Shown here one piece after another: positions 53,100 to 64,000 of a stretch of DNA of 64,000 nucleotides. Numbering within the stretch: the stretch's first letter is position 1; the number at the start of each line of letters is the position of its first letter. Under the pieces are notes generated by a model. It was not told the origin of the DNA. It worked only from the letters and a program-made list of their open reading frames with translations, and ran no database searches. Both the position numbers and the translations under genes were made by a program. Source of the DNA: Acidobacteriota bacterium (lineage in GTDB: Bacteria > Acidobacteriota > Blastocatellia > Pyrinomonadales > Pyrinomonadaceae); the NCBI GenBank assembly GCA_019639115.1, contig JAHBSM010000006.1:62001-126000 (forward strand), given 5' to 3'.

Positions 53100-53837
53100 C
53101 TAACGCGGGATCGAAAACACGTCGTCCTTTACCTCTGAATTTACAAGTATATCCTTAGCCTTGAAGTTCGAATAGGCGGTCAAGCCTCCAAGGTCGAATC
53201 GCTGCGAATACTTCCTGGGCACGAGCAATCCATCGACACTAAGTGATTCGTCAACGATAACGGATGTCGTCACGGTGCGGTCGCCAACCAAATAGCTGGA
53301 TTCATAGGACTTGATCTGGTTCGTCTTGTCATCTATGTAAAAATCGGTATAGAAACCATCCGGCGTCGATACACGAAATCCACGTTGTTTACGTTTGGGG
53401 TCGCCGGCCGCAGAGATCACATAACCTTCGTCGCCGATCCGAGTCAACAGCGGAAAACCGAGGCTGGTAATCGGCGGCAGCGAAAATCCCTGAAGCGACG
53501 AAAAGACCTGCCGGCCGTCGTAGATCTGTTTAAGGGGCTGAAACGGATTATTCACTTCGAAGTAATACCGTTCGCCGGCGATGATCGTAACAAAACTTGC
53601 CGGTATCGCTTGGCCAAAACTAGTGATATCCGCCGAACCGCGGATCACTAACGTCTTCAAGGCCTTGAGTTTATCTCCGCCGTGTGCCGCGAATGCTAGC
53701 TGTGCGATATCCTTTGGTTCGGACACCGTCGCCGATTTTGTCGAGCTCGGGGCCTTCGGCCCTTGGTCAGACTGTGCGGACACCGCGGATACCGAAAAAG
53801 CTGTCGCCGCAACTAGGATCAATAACTTTGTTCTCAT
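53100..53837 (-). CDS. Secreted LolA-like/outer-membrane lipoprotein-sorting-type protein
   Basis: The 245-residue protein has a signal peptide (MRTKLLILVAATAFSVSAVSA) and a beta-rich body with HGGDKLKALKTLVIRGSA, a YYFEVNNPFQPLKQIYDG stretch and LLVPRKYSQRFDLGG. This resembles the LolA/LolB-like fold seen in many secreted proteins, often annotated as outer-membrane lipoprotein-sorting protein. Binding of a hydrophobic ligand is inferred only. It converges with the epimerase gene with a four-base gap. Confidence 0.72.
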   Translation of the reverse strand: MRTKLLILVAATAFSVSAVSAQSDQGPKAPSSTKSATVSEPKDIAQLAFAAHGGDKLKALKTLVIRGSADITSFGQAIPASFVTIIAGERYYFEVNNPFQPLKQIYDGRQVFSSLQGFSLPPITSLGFPLLTRIGDEGYVISAAGDPKRKQRGFRVSTPDGFYTDFYIDDKTNQIKSYESSYLVGDRTVTTSVIVDESLSVDGLLVPRKYSQRFDLGGLTAYSNFKAKDILVNSEVKDDVFSIPR

Positions 53838-53911
53838 AATTAAGGTTCGTCAACGGGTACTACTTCGAATCAGGTCAGAATGTAGATGCACCTTGCATAG
53901 TCCGAAGTTGC

Positions 53912-53946
53912 AAAAAGAGGACATTCTCGAATACGAGAATGTCCTC
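53912..53946 (-). terminator. Strong terminator of the TonB-receptor gene
   Basis: A perfect 13-bp stem, GAGGACATTCTCG against its complement (53917-53929 with 53934-53946), around a four-base loop, with TTTTT on the minus-strand 3' side. It is 24 bases beyond the receptor stop. Confidence 0.85.
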
Positions 53947-53969
53947 CAATTGTTTCGACTTTTGACAAC

Positions 53970-56972
<3,003 letters not shown>

Positions 56973-57011
56973 AATTTCACCCTTAGCTATGAACAATTGA
57001 AAGAATTTTTA

Positions 57012-58244
57012 CTAAAAACCAATACCGTCAAGTCCCGGGATCGAGAATCCGCCGGAGACGCCTTGGCCGCCCTGTCTCGCTGCCTGCATCTGTGCGAGGC
57101 GTAGAAACGGCTCGACGCCTGCCAAAAGCTTGATCGCGCGGACGCGATCCGGCGTGGACCCGCGTGAACTCGAAACGGCTATCATATCGCCGACCTTTAG
57201 GTCTGCAGTTGTTATTGTCGGAAATCTCTCGAGCATGTCATCAATATTGCCGCCGCCCGGACGCATGCCGCCGAAACCGCCCTGCTGGGGCGAACCGGTC
57301 GGAGCACCGTTGGTTGGCTGGCCGCCGGCTTGCGGAGGACCTCCTGCCGGACGAACGCCGCCTGCCTGGCCTCCTTGCGGGGCTGCTCCCGGAGGACGAG
57401 CGCCTCCGCCCATTCCTCCGAACTGGAACGAGGCCATACGCTCGGCATCAGCTTCGGGAAACCGCTTGAATGTCATCGCGCCGGCCGTCAGGATAGTGAT
57501 GTCCCTTCCGGAATTGAGATCTTTGATGACGACCTCGTTTTTCTCGGCATCGATCGATTTGACCGTGCCCGCGATCGTCATAAATGCACCGGCGACGAGT
57601 TCCTCTGCAAGGAACGTGGCCCCGTCAGGGCTTCGGTCGCCTTTAGCTCGTATCAGGTCGTCCTTTTTGACCTCCGATATCGAACTCGGCAAGGCCTCGG
57701 AGAATTTGACCGAATCCGGAGCGTAACGATGGAATTTCGAACCGGGCTTCGGTGTGACGTCAACACTCGTGGTGCCCGCCATTCCGGCGACGGATATCGT
57801 GATCTTATTCAGAGCTACATCAACCGCCGTCACACGTCCCGAGATCCCTCGCAGACGCCATTCTTCGGCTTCCTTACGATTTCGCATGGCCAGATCCGAC
57901 TTGGTCATCAGGTAAACAGCGCGAGCCGGAAGCGAACGTTTGTCCGCGTTCAGAACTCCTGTCACGACCACTTTGTCGCCTTCGTCGATATCCGAAGCGG
58001 CGGACGGTTCAGCGCTTCTAAGCGAAGGATTCCCCGGCGGTACTCGCTTGAATTCAGTCTTGTCAGTCAGCGATGCGGTCACGTTGCCATCAGCGGTCTT
58101 GATCACAAGTGTCGATGCGTCGATCGATACGACCTCGCCTGATATGACAGACGGCTTCAACGCGTCGGGCGTCTGGCCAAATACGAGGGTTGCAAATCCC
58201 GAGATGATCAGCAAAACGAAGGAAATTATCAGATTCTGAACCAT
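57012..58244 (-). CDS. Secreted DUF5666-like multi-domain protein
   Basis: From ATG 58244 the protein has 410 residues with an N-terminal signal (MVQNLIISFVLLIISGFATL). It contains three or more small OB-like/DUF5666-type repeats (SGEVVSIDASTLVIKT, GRVTAVDVALNKITIS, GTVKSIDAEKNEVVIKD), each pairing a V-x-SID-like strand with an integral beta core. A Gly/Pro-rich segment near residues 275-335 (many GG, PP and GGQ) resembles the glycine tracts of the downstream receptor. It is probably co-expressed with the receptor. Function unknown; a periplasmic or surface partner is inferred. Confidence 0.75.
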   Translation of the reverse strand: MVQNLIISFVLLIISGFATLVFGQTPDALKPSVISGEVVSIDASTLVIKTADGNVTASLTDKTEFKRVPPGNPSLRSAEPSAASDIDEGDKVVVTGVLNADKRSLPARAVYLMTKSDLAMRNRKEAEEWRLRGISGRVTAVDVALNKITISVAGMAGTTSVDVTPKPGSKFHRYAPDSVKFSEALPSSISEVKKDDLIRAKGDRSPDGATFLAEELVAGAFMTIAGTVKSIDAEKNEVVIKDLNSGRDITILTAGAMTFKRFPEADAERMASFQFGGMGGGARPPGAAPQGGQAGGVRPAGGPPQAGGQPTNGAPTGSPQQGGFGGMRPGGGNIDDMLERFPTITTADLKVGDMIAVSSSRGSTPDRVRAIKLLAGVEPFLRLAQMQAARQGGQGVSGGFSIPGLDGIGF

Positions 58245-58303
58245 AATTTTTGTGTTCGCCAACGAACTGAAAAGCGATGCACTCTAATGAACTACACCAC
58301 TAA

Positions 58304-58329
58304 GACGTTTATTCTAACAAGCGGGTTCC
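58304..58329 (-). promoter_or_regulatory. ECF-type promoter of the DUF5666/TonB-receptor operon
   Basis: On the minus strand GGAACC (58329-58324), a 16-base spacer and CGTC (58307-58304), about 60 bases before ATG 58244. This is the same pattern as the two sigma-gene promoters in this window. Confidence 0.55.
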
Positions 58330-58366
58330 CTGACTTTTGTAAAATAATGTAAAAATCTGCAAGCGT

Positions 58367-59356
58367 TCAGCTTACGGCTTCGACGGCGGTACGATTCTCT
58401 CGCCTGGCGGAAAGTATCGAGCCGATCCCAAAAGCAAAGATCGCGAACACCGCTGCCATCCAAACGACAGGCAGCGAAAGCAGAAAGGTCCATCCCGCAA
58501 CGCCAGCTAGCATCACCACGGATTCGGCCGGCCTCGAGATGCCTGCCATTCGGCAGATCCAGCGTCCAAGCGTGATCTGTAACGCAACGCGGCCAAAAAC
58601 ATATCCGAGCAAAATGATCACAAATCCGAGAGCTCCGACACTCGCACTCAAATAGGGAGGCAGAGCTACCGCGCCCGCTATCATGCCGGCTGATATCAAT
58701 ATGAAACCCGCTGCGCCTACGGCACATACTTTGAGCGGGGACAACTGTATCCTGGCTGAGGCACGCCCTACCGCACCCGGAGCTATCGTTGTTACCGCTA
58801 GTCCGATCACGAACCAGATCAACGCAAGAACGATCCGCTGTGCAAAGAACGCCGCCGTAAAAACAGGCGAAACTGCTCTGAGAGGATCCTGTGCGAGGCT
58901 CCGCAATTCGTCCTCGAACACACCGAAAACAACCGTCTCCTTGCCGCTCTCTCGCTGCGGGGACGTGTCGAGAGCCTTGTAGCTTCCGCCGAAAACGATC
59001 ACGTCGCCGCCAACATAGGCGTCGTGTCCCTGCAGGACGTTGCCGCCGATAGTCGCGACATCGCCTTCTACGCGGCCTTTTACGATCACGTCGCCGCCTA
59101 CGGCCAGAACGCCTTTCGCCCTTTGTTCGATAACCACCGACCGACCGAACACATAAACCTCTTGTTCCGGTGCGTTGCCGACCGTGACAAGTGTATCGTC
59201 ATCAGACGTGGAGATCTCGGGCGCCGCAGATACCTCGATGGCCGTAAAAAATACAACAGCCGCGACCACCGAAATTGCGGCAAAACCAAGACGGCGTCCT
59301 ATGAGGGACGCCGTGGTAAAAGCGCTTTTGAGCAAAGCCGGTCTGTCCAAGCTCAC
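58367..59356 (-). CDS. Membrane protein with bactofilin-like beta-helix segment
   Basis: The 329-residue protein starts GTG 59356, overlapping the anti-sigma stop (GTGA). After a signal-anchor helix comes a beta-helical stretch with short repeats (GVLAVGGDVIVKGRVEGDVATIGG) like bactofilin/polymer-forming proteins, then about six transmembrane helices from residue 165 (FFAQRIVLALIWFVIGLAV onward). The combination suggests a membrane protein with an extracytoplasmic polymer-like domain. Translational coupling to the sigma/anti-sigma genes suggests a role in sensing or as the first target. Confidence 0.75.
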   Translation of the reverse strand: MSLDRPALLKSAFTTASLIGRRLGFAAISVVAAVVFFTAIEVSAAPEISTSDDDTLVTVGNAPEQEVYVFGRSVVIEQRAKGVLAVGGDVIVKGRVEGDVATIGGNVLQGHDAYVGGDVIVFGGSYKALDTSPQRESGKETVVFGVFEDELRSLAQDPLRAVSPVFTAAFFAQRIVLALIWFVIGLAVTTIAPGAVGRASARIQLSPLKVCAVGAAGFILISAGMIAGAVALPPYLSASVGALGFVIILLGYVFGRVALQITLGRWICRMAGISRPAESVVMLAGVAGWTFLLSLPVVWMAAVFAIFAFGIGSILSARRENRTAVEAVS

Positions 59357-59919
59357 GTCCTCCTGAACCTCGACCGCAGTCCCAAGGCTGACACGGCGAT
59401 CGTCATTGTCAGAGCCACAGCCGCCATGATCGAACCGTCCTGGCCGGCGATCCCTGCCGCTGAGCGGACGACCACAGACAATCCGATGAGGAAGGAATAA
59501 AGCGAACGAAAGACAGCGGACATAAGAAATACAGCACGCTCGGCGTTTCCTGATGCTTCGCCGACCGCGGACATCGCTCCTGATGCCGAAAGCGCGGCCG
59601 CCGCTAACAATAAGACCGCCGCCGCTGCAAATGCGATGCGCTTTTCGCCGCTTCGGCGAAGTCCGCCAAGATCGTTCTCAGCCATTACAGTGACCTGCCG
59701 GGCGAAGGACGGAGGCAACTCGGGTATCGTCTCGGATCGAAGGCTGGCATCGATAGCCAGGAAGAAACGCTTCTGTTCCTCGACTGAGTTGCGGCATCGG
59801 GAACAATCCTGCAGGTGTTCCTCAAAGGCACCGGCATCGACCGATTCGCCTTCGACGAAAGCCGCCGCATCCATTTCGCAGTAGCCGCAGTCTGGCCTGT
59901 AAAGAACGTCGCTGCTCAT
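59353..59919 (-). CDS. Transmembrane zinc-finger anti-sigma factor
   Basis: The 188-residue protein (ATG 59919, TGATG overlap with the sigma stop; TTG 59922 alternative) has a ZAS-type finger (EEHLQDCSRC, with an earlier Cys pair YCEM region), a helix of about 20 residues (IAFAAAAVLLLAAAALSASGA) and two more hydrophobic segments. It should hold the upstream ECF sigma at the membrane. Overlaps on both sides show tight stoichiometric control with the sigma and membrane protein. Confidence 0.85.
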   Translation of the reverse strand: MSSDVLYRPDCGYCEMDAAAFVEGESVDAGAFEEHLQDCSRCRNSVEEQKRFFLAIDASLRSETIPELPPSFARQVTVMAENDLGGLRRSGEKRIAFAAAAVLLLAAAALSASGAMSAVGEASGNAERAVFLMSAVFRSLYSFLIGLSVVVRSAAGIAGQDGSIMAAVALTMTIAVSALGLRSRFRRT

Positions 59920-60521
59920 CAAGTTATCACGCCCCGCTTGACCATTATTTCACGCATCATCTCGCGTGCACGGAATAACCTGTTCTTTACCGTCCCGAGC
60001 GGAAGCCCTGTAACGGTGGCGATCTCGTCGTAACTCAACTCTCGTGAATGTCTCAGAAGTATCAGCTCGCGATAGGCCGCCGGCAGGCAATTGACGACCG
60101 TCTCGATCTCGGTACGCCATTCACTGAGTTCGCGTTCGCGTTCGGGGCTGTTAAGGCCGCTTTCGAACTGGACCTGATAGGTACCGTCAGAGTTCTCGGT
60201 CTCTAAACTGAAGATGGCAACTGAATTTCGACGCATATGGTCTATCGCGGCGTTGTGAGCTATACGATAGAGCCACGTCGAAAATTTGTAGTCGGCGCAA
60301 TATTTGTCGAGAGAATTATAGACCTTAATGAATACTTCTTGAGCGACGTCGAGCGAAGCATCCTGGTCACCCAGCATTCTGTATATGTATCCCGTTATAG
60401 GCCGCTGATACCGGCTGACAAGCACCTCAAAGCTCTCGCTGTGCCCCGCCGCGGCAAGCTCGATCAGAGCAGCGTCAGACGTAGGCGCCGCAGTTGCCGA
60501 TATGTTTGCAGTCTCAGCCAT
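59919..60521 (-). CDS. ECF RNA polymerase sigma factor
   Basis: From ATG 60521 the protein has 200 residues with region 2 (ITGYIYRMLGDQDASLDVAQEVFIKVYNSL) shown here in part, FSTWLYRIAHNAAIDHMRR, and region 4 (LSYDEIATVTGLPLGTVKNRLFRAR). It lacks regions 1 and 3. A GAAACC-N16-CGTA box at 60536-60561 suggests autoregulation and a very short leader. It is coupled to the anti-sigma and membrane protein and may drive the DUF5666/TonB operon downstream. Confidence 0.93.
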   Translation of the reverse strand: MAETANISATAAPTSDAALIELAAAGHSESFEVLVSRYQRPITGYIYRMLGDQDASLDVAQEVFIKVYNSLDKYCADYKFSTWLYRIAHNAAIDHMRRNSVAIFSLETENSDGTYQVQFESGLNSPERERELSEWRTEIETVVNCLPAAYRELILLRHSRELSYDEIATVTGLPLGTVKNRLFRAREMMREIMVKRGVIT

Positions 60522-60535
60522 CAACACTCTGTTTC

Positions 60536-60561
60536 TACGCGATCACGTCGCGTTAGGTTTC
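60536..60561 (-). promoter_or_regulatory. ECF-type promoter upstream of the second sigma gene
   Basis: On the minus strand GAAACC (60561-60556), a 16-base spacer and CGTA (60539-60536). It lies in the 49-base gap after the PilM-like gene and leaves only a few bases of leader before ATG 60521. Confidence 0.45.
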
Positions 60562-60570
60562 AACCTCGGT

Positions 60571-61482
60571 CTAGGACAATGCCGCAAGTCCCGCCGGAGC
60601 CGCGATAGTCGCGAAAGACATACCGGTTCCCTCGAGGCTCAAGCCGACATCAGACGGCCGCATCAGGCTGACGGGCTGTCCGAACGCCTCGCCGGCGATC
60701 TCGGAAATACCGGCTTTCTCGAGGTCGTCGCCGATCACCAAGATCCGGTCGAGAACTCCGCCGAAACGATCATGATAGAACATCAAGAGGCGATAGATCT
60801 CATCGCCCGCCTCGTTCGCCGGACACGTCACCGATCTGACGACCGCAGGTTCGCCGCGGTGGAGCAGAAGTGCCGTGAATCCATCCGCTTGGCCGCTCAG
60901 AAGCAGCGAATCTCCGAGGCTTGTAGACCTTACTAGCCAGTTCGCTTCGCTGACAGGCCGCGGGAGTATCAATCCGGTTTTCCATCCAAATCGCTCGAAC
61001 ACCGTCTCGTATTCGTCGATGACCTCAAGCCGGACCCCGGTCACAAAGAATCTCGAACGCCCTTCGCGGTCAGCAGCGATCCGCCGTCGGGCGATCCTCA
61101 TTTCAGCGGCCGGAGCGCCGAAAGCCTGTTCGGCTTTCCAATCGAGGATCTCCTCGGCTTCTTTCTTTGAGGCCGGCTCTGCGTCGAGAGTGAGTATCGT
61201 CGTGCGGGCAGAGCTGCCGGGCAAGGCCGCGGACCAGCGTTTTTGGCCCAGAAGGCCGGCCATCGTGACGGCTTCACCTAGTGCCCGTGCGAACTCGTCC
61301 GCATCCAATAAGTTGCGTTCCAGAAACTTGGGTTCCAACACACCTGCGGCCAAGGGAACGGCCGCCGCTTGTCGAATAGAATACGTCCCATTCTTTCGGT
61401 CAAGCGAGACCGCGGCCACCTCGTCGTTTTCAATGCCAACGGCGGCCGCAGGATAATTAGGGCTGGTCAAAAATTCAAACAT
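60571..61482 (-). CDS. PilM-like type IV pilus/secretion protein
   Basis: The 303-residue protein has an actin-like fold pattern with an N-terminal AVGIENDEVAAVSLDR strand, a middle EAEEILDWKAEQAF and FFVTGVRLEVIDEYE, and a final ILVIGDDLEKAGISEIAGEAF strand. This resembles PilM/GspL-type cytoplasmic assembly proteins that bind the pilus platform. ATP-binding signatures are weaker than in classical PilM. It follows the second pseudopilin gene by two bases and is the last gene of the cluster before the sigma promoter. Confidence 0.75.
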   Translation of the reverse strand: MFEFLTSPNYPAAAVGIENDEVAAVSLDRKNGTYSIRQAAAVPLAAGVLEPKFLERNLLDADEFARALGEAVTMAGLLGQKRWSAALPGSSARTTILTLDAEPASKKEAEEILDWKAEQAFGAPAAEMRIARRRIAADREGRSRFFVTGVRLEVIDEYETVFERFGWKTGLILPRPVSEANWLVRSTSLGDSLLLSGQADGFTALLLHRGEPAVVRSVTCPANEAGDEIYRLLMFYHDRFGGVLDRILVIGDDLEKAGISEIAGEAFGQPVSLMRPSDVGLSLEGTGMSFATIAAPAGLAALS

Positions 61483-61484
61483 CC

Positions 61485-61898
61485 TCAGTACTTCTTGTAT
61501 TCGACGCCGTCCGAGTCTTCGCCGTCAGCTAGGCTCCGGACATCGATCAGCCCGGAATTGCCGTCAGGATCGGCGGTGTCCTGGCCCTGCACTTCCTCCC
61601 AGTCCGTTCTCTCGGTCAAAGGATCGACGGGCTTCTCACGAATATACTTGGCCTCGACAAGAGCCTCGATCGATGCCGGAAGCTTGCCTTTGTCGGCGTG
61701 ATATTGATCTATCGCTCGCCGCATCTGCCAGAGATTTTCTTTGAGCACGGTCTCGCGTGCGTGCTGTACACTGCGTTGATAAACGGGTACCGCGACAGAG
61801 ATCAGGATGATCAATATGAACATCGCGATCATCAGCTCCAACAGCGAGAATCCGCCGGTGTTGCGATTGCATTTGACTATCTTTGCCGTGATGTTCAC
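61485..61898 (-). CDS. Type II secretion/type IV pilus pseudopilin (GspG-like), second copy
   Basis: Start GTG 61898 (GTGA overlap with the previous gene) gives 137 residues. The prepilin site is GFSLLELMIA followed by one hydrophobic helix (MFILIILISVAVPVYQ), then a domain with KENLWQMRRAIDQYHADKGKLP and PVDPLTERTDWEEV as in GspG major pseudopilins, including an acidic C-terminal part that may bind calcium. A longer upstream reading frame is excluded because the GTGA coupling fits. Confidence 0.85.
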   Translation of the reverse strand: MNITAKIVKCNRNTGGFSLLELMIAMFILIILISVAVPVYQRSVQHARETVLKENLWQMRRAIDQYHADKGKLPASIEALVEAKYIREKPVDPLTERTDWEEVQGQDTADPDGNSGLIDVRSLADGEDSDGVEYKKY

Positions 61899-62539
61899 CA
61901 ATCCTTGTACTTCTCGCCGTTTAGCGCCGTGCCGTCCGAAGCCGATCTGACATCGAACACATTGATGTCGTCCCAATTATCAGAATTCATGTCTTGATAC
62001 GACGAACGCAGACGCCAATCCTTTTTACCGGTCATCGGGTCGATAGGTATCTCGCGGAGATAGACCTTCTTCAACTCCTTGGCATCATTGATCTCAGACG
62101 CTTGCTTAGTTCCCTCACCGATGCCGCTGCCGCCTGTGATATTGAGCCCTCGGGGTTTGACCTTGACGCCTTCGACCAGGATATCAAGCGTTGGCGGATA
62201 TCGGTCCAGATTATCAGTTTCGAAGATCTTACAGTCGTCGATCACGGCACGGCTCCTGGGATCCGACGGTATGTTGCCGCCCTGTGCGACAGCAGCCGGA
62301 TTTCCGCTTACGACCGAACCCTGCGGACACGCTCCATAGCTGTCGCGCTTGAACTCATCGATCGCCATCCGGATCATCCTGAGCGACTCCCTTAGCCGCA
62401 CCTCGCGATCCCGTTTGACCGAATTCTCTACCAACGGGATAGAACCCATCACAAGCACCGCCAAAATGCTCATCGTGGCGATCATCTCGAGCAGGCTGTA
62501 TCCCGCATCGGGCCTCGGATGGGTCGTATCTTTGGTCAT
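61895..62539 (-). CDS. Type II secretion/type IV pilus pseudopilin, first copy
   Basis: The 214-residue protein starts MTKDTTHPRPDAGYSLLEMIA, with the prepilin cleavage Gly before YSLLEM and a hydrophobic helix (MSILAVLVMGSIPLV). The C-terminal part has REIPIDPMTGKKDWRLRS, as in GspG-like proteins, and an inserted region of about 60 residues (QGGNIPSDPRSR onward). It is coupled by GTGA to the next pseudopilin and is 15 bases after the secretin gene. Confidence 0.85.
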   Translation of the reverse strand: MTKDTTHPRPDAGYSLLEMIATMSILAVLVMGSIPLVENSVKRDREVRLRESLRMIRMAIDEFKRDSYGACPQGSVVSGNPAAVAQGGNIPSDPRSRAVIDDCKIFETDNLDRYPPTLDILVEGVKVKPRGLNITGGSGIGEGTKQASEINDAKELKKVYLREIPIDPMTGKKDWRLRSSYQDMNSDNWDDINVFDVRSASDGTALNGEKYKDW

Positions 62540-62554
62540 AGTTTAGCTACGAGC

Positions 62555-64000
62555 CTAACGGCTGACAATGATCGAGAAGTTGCGTCCATCGGCCGTCATC
62601 ATATTCAAAAGGTCGCGGTCGAACGCGATCTCGGGCCGGCCTTCGACCAGCGCTTCGACCTCGATATATACAAGCACTTCTTCCATCTCGGCTGACATGC
62701 CGCCTGGAGCCGCGATCGCAATATTCGTCTTTCCTCCCTGATTCAGGAACGGTGTGACCGGTGAATTGGCCCTCAGCCCGAAGGCATCGCCCAGTGCCAC
62801 GCTCCTGACGACAAGTTTTGCGGCGTCATATCTCAGCCCCATAACGGCCGAGGTCATTTCGCCGCCTGCCGTGAAATAAACAGGTATCTTTGCGCGTTCG
62901 CCGGCTTTGAGTACGCTCGGAGCCTCGATCCTCAGTGTAGCCTCGCTCGCCGACGCCGACGGAGATGTCGGCCGATCCGCGGTCTGATTGAGCGTTATCG
63001 AACGAGCCGAAGAGTCGATAGGCCTGAGCACAGGCGTTCCCTTTGCCGGGACCTCGATCACTGGCCCGCTTGATGACGCTGTCGCAGCGGAGTCCGTACG
63101 AACATAGGCCGGAGCCTCCGTTTCCCGATCCGGGAGTTGGACCTCGGCGTCAGTTGGCGTTCGTCTCGCTGCGGCGAGCATCTCCATGCGCTCCTCGTCT
63201 ATGATCATCGCTTCCAGCAATCCGCTTGTCGGTGTAGCAAGGCTTCCTGTCGGCTGCTCGATCTCGTCCTCAGGCAAAATTGCCGGTGCTCTTATCACGC
63301 GCGGAGTGATCGCTATCACGATATCCACCTGCCTGTTGTCGCGGGTCGGGGCAGTAAAAAGCCGTCCGAGGATCGGGATGAGGCCGACAAGCGGCAGGCC
63401 CGTGCGGCCGCGCGTCTCGACGCCCTGCGCAACACTTGCCAGAAGGAGCGTTTTGTTGTTCTGCACACGAGCTGTGCCCTTGATCACGCGTTCGGTGAAA
63501 GTAGGGGTCAGCGTTGAGGCTCCTGCCACATCCTTGGATTCGATCTCCATCGCGACCTGTACATCCTGATTCGGAAATACGAGAGGTTTGAATTTCAAAG
63601 TCAGTCCGACCTGCTCGTAATTGATCACGTCCGAAACGACCCCGGAACCAGTGTTGTTGCCGGTTTGGAATGTAGCGGTCCGAACAGGCACGCGTTGGCC
63701 TATTCGTGCGGAAGAATCCTCATTGTTGAACGCGTGGATCTGGGTCGAAGCTATGAGTTTCGTATTCGACTTGCTCTGAAGTGCAGTAAAGTTGCTCACC
63801 GGCAGCCCAAGCGCGATGCCGAGTGCGTCAGCACCGGTGAACGGCAGTTTCGTTGTGATCGGAGCAGTAGGCCCGTCGCGAACGATCGGGAATCCCACGC
63901 CGCCCAGGTTCCTCAATGTGCCGTTGTCACCCGCTGTGCCGATCTGATTGCCGAACTGAAGCAGGTCGTTCTTGTTGACCTCGTAAATTGCGACGTCCAT
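62555..64000 (-). CDS. Secretin with C-terminal cohesin-like domain (partial, 5' end cut)
   Basis: The visible 481 residues are open to the window edge, so the start lies beyond 64000. The secretin beta-domain is seen in FPNQDVQVAMEIESK, VQNNKTLLLASVAQG and GLPLVGLIPILGRLFTAP, ending IVIAITPRVIRAP. A Pro/Ala/Ser-rich linker follows, and the last 130 residues (RIEAPSVLKAGERAKIPVYF, VMGLRYDAAKLVVRSV) look like a cohesin-type beta domain. Secretins form outer-membrane gates for pili or type II secretion. The cohesin-like tail may tether a partner. Confidence 0.88.
   Translation of the reverse strand: MDVAIYEVNKNDLLQFGNQIGTAGDNGTLRNLGGVGFPIVRDGPTAPITTKLPFTGADALGIALGLPVSNFTALQSKSNTKLIASTQIHAFNNEDSSARIGQRVPVRTATFQTGNNTGSGVVSDVINYEQVGLTLKFKPLVFPNQDVQVAMEIESKDVAGASTLTPTFTERVIKGTARVQNNKTLLLASVAQGVETRGRTGLPLVGLIPILGRLFTAPTRDNRQVDIVIAITPRVIRAPAILPEDEIEQPTGSLATPTSGLLEAMIIDEERMEMLAAARRTPTDAEVQLPDRETEAPAYVRTDSAATASSSGPVIEVPAKGTPVLRPIDSSARSITLNQTADRPTSPSASASEATLRIEAPSVLKAGERAKIPVYFTAGGEMTSAVMGLRYDAAKLVVRSVALGDAFGLRANSPVTPFLNQGGKTNIAIAAPGGMSAEMEEVLVYIEVEALVEGRPEIAFDRDLLNMMTADGRNFSIIVSR

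Overview
This 64 kb window is dense, GC-rich bacterial chromosome. It carries about 62 protein genes, no rRNA or tRNA genes that I could see, no insertion sequence, no phage genes and no CRISPR array. The gene content points to an acidobacterium, probably of the Blastocatellia/Pyrinomonadaceae type. Reasons are two VWFA proteins of the acidobacterial kind, a 1000-residue Oar-like TonB-dependent receptor with a carboxypeptidase-regulatory N-terminus, and several secreted proteins of a style I associate with that group. This taxonomic call is inference from protein style, not from a marker gene.

Layout. 1-9713: a cut-off queuosine-precursor transporter, a methyltransferase, recG, rsmD, a DMT exporter, aroC, a secreted TPR protein, a lipoprotein archaemetzincin and purD. 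9757-16174: a zinc-ribbon protein, an APC permease behind a strongly structured, attenuator-like leader, a secreted matrixin-type protease, a Wza-like export protein and small membrane/zinc proteins. 16344-20101: an ECF sigma factor with a plausible self-recognised promoter, an anti-sigma factor with two zinc fingers, two membrane proteins and an M23 peptidase. 20166-34910: an S46 peptidase, a tetraheme cytochrome c, mtgA, glgC, two VWFA paralogues, a serine hydrolase, a Gfo/Idh/MocA oxidoreductase, an ArnT-like glycosyltransferase, a Sua5-type synthase and uvrC. 34911-41329: an ARPP-1 domain protein, a decayed gene, a lipoprotein, corA, pgpA, cobO, nrnA and rbfA. 41395-46329: infB, nusA and rimP, which with rbfA and nrnA form the classic translation/transcription operon. 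46460-53837: a ROK kinase coupled to an orphan XylF-like binding protein, two tandem FecR-like envelope proteins, UDP-glucose dehydrogenase and a sugar epimerase. 53912-64000: the TonB-dependent receptor and its DUF5666-like partner, a second ECF sigma/anti-sigma/membrane-protein operon, and a type IV pilus or type II secretion cluster (PilM-like protein, two pseudopilins, secretin with a cohesin-like domain) that runs off the right edge.

The most interesting signals are regulatory. Upstream of the APC permease (12244-12462, minus strand) lie three perfect stem-loops. They are followed by four segments that can pair in mutually exclusive ways and by a terminator-like hairpin with a U-rich tail just before the start codon, which is a riboswitch-like arrangement. 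Three promoters share a GGAAC/GAAAC-type -35 box, a 16-base spacer and a CGT-type -10 box. They precede both ECF sigma genes and the DUF5666/TonB-receptor operon, suggesting a local envelope regulon. The tandem FecR-like proteins share an unusual C-terminal tail next to the polysaccharide-precursor genes.
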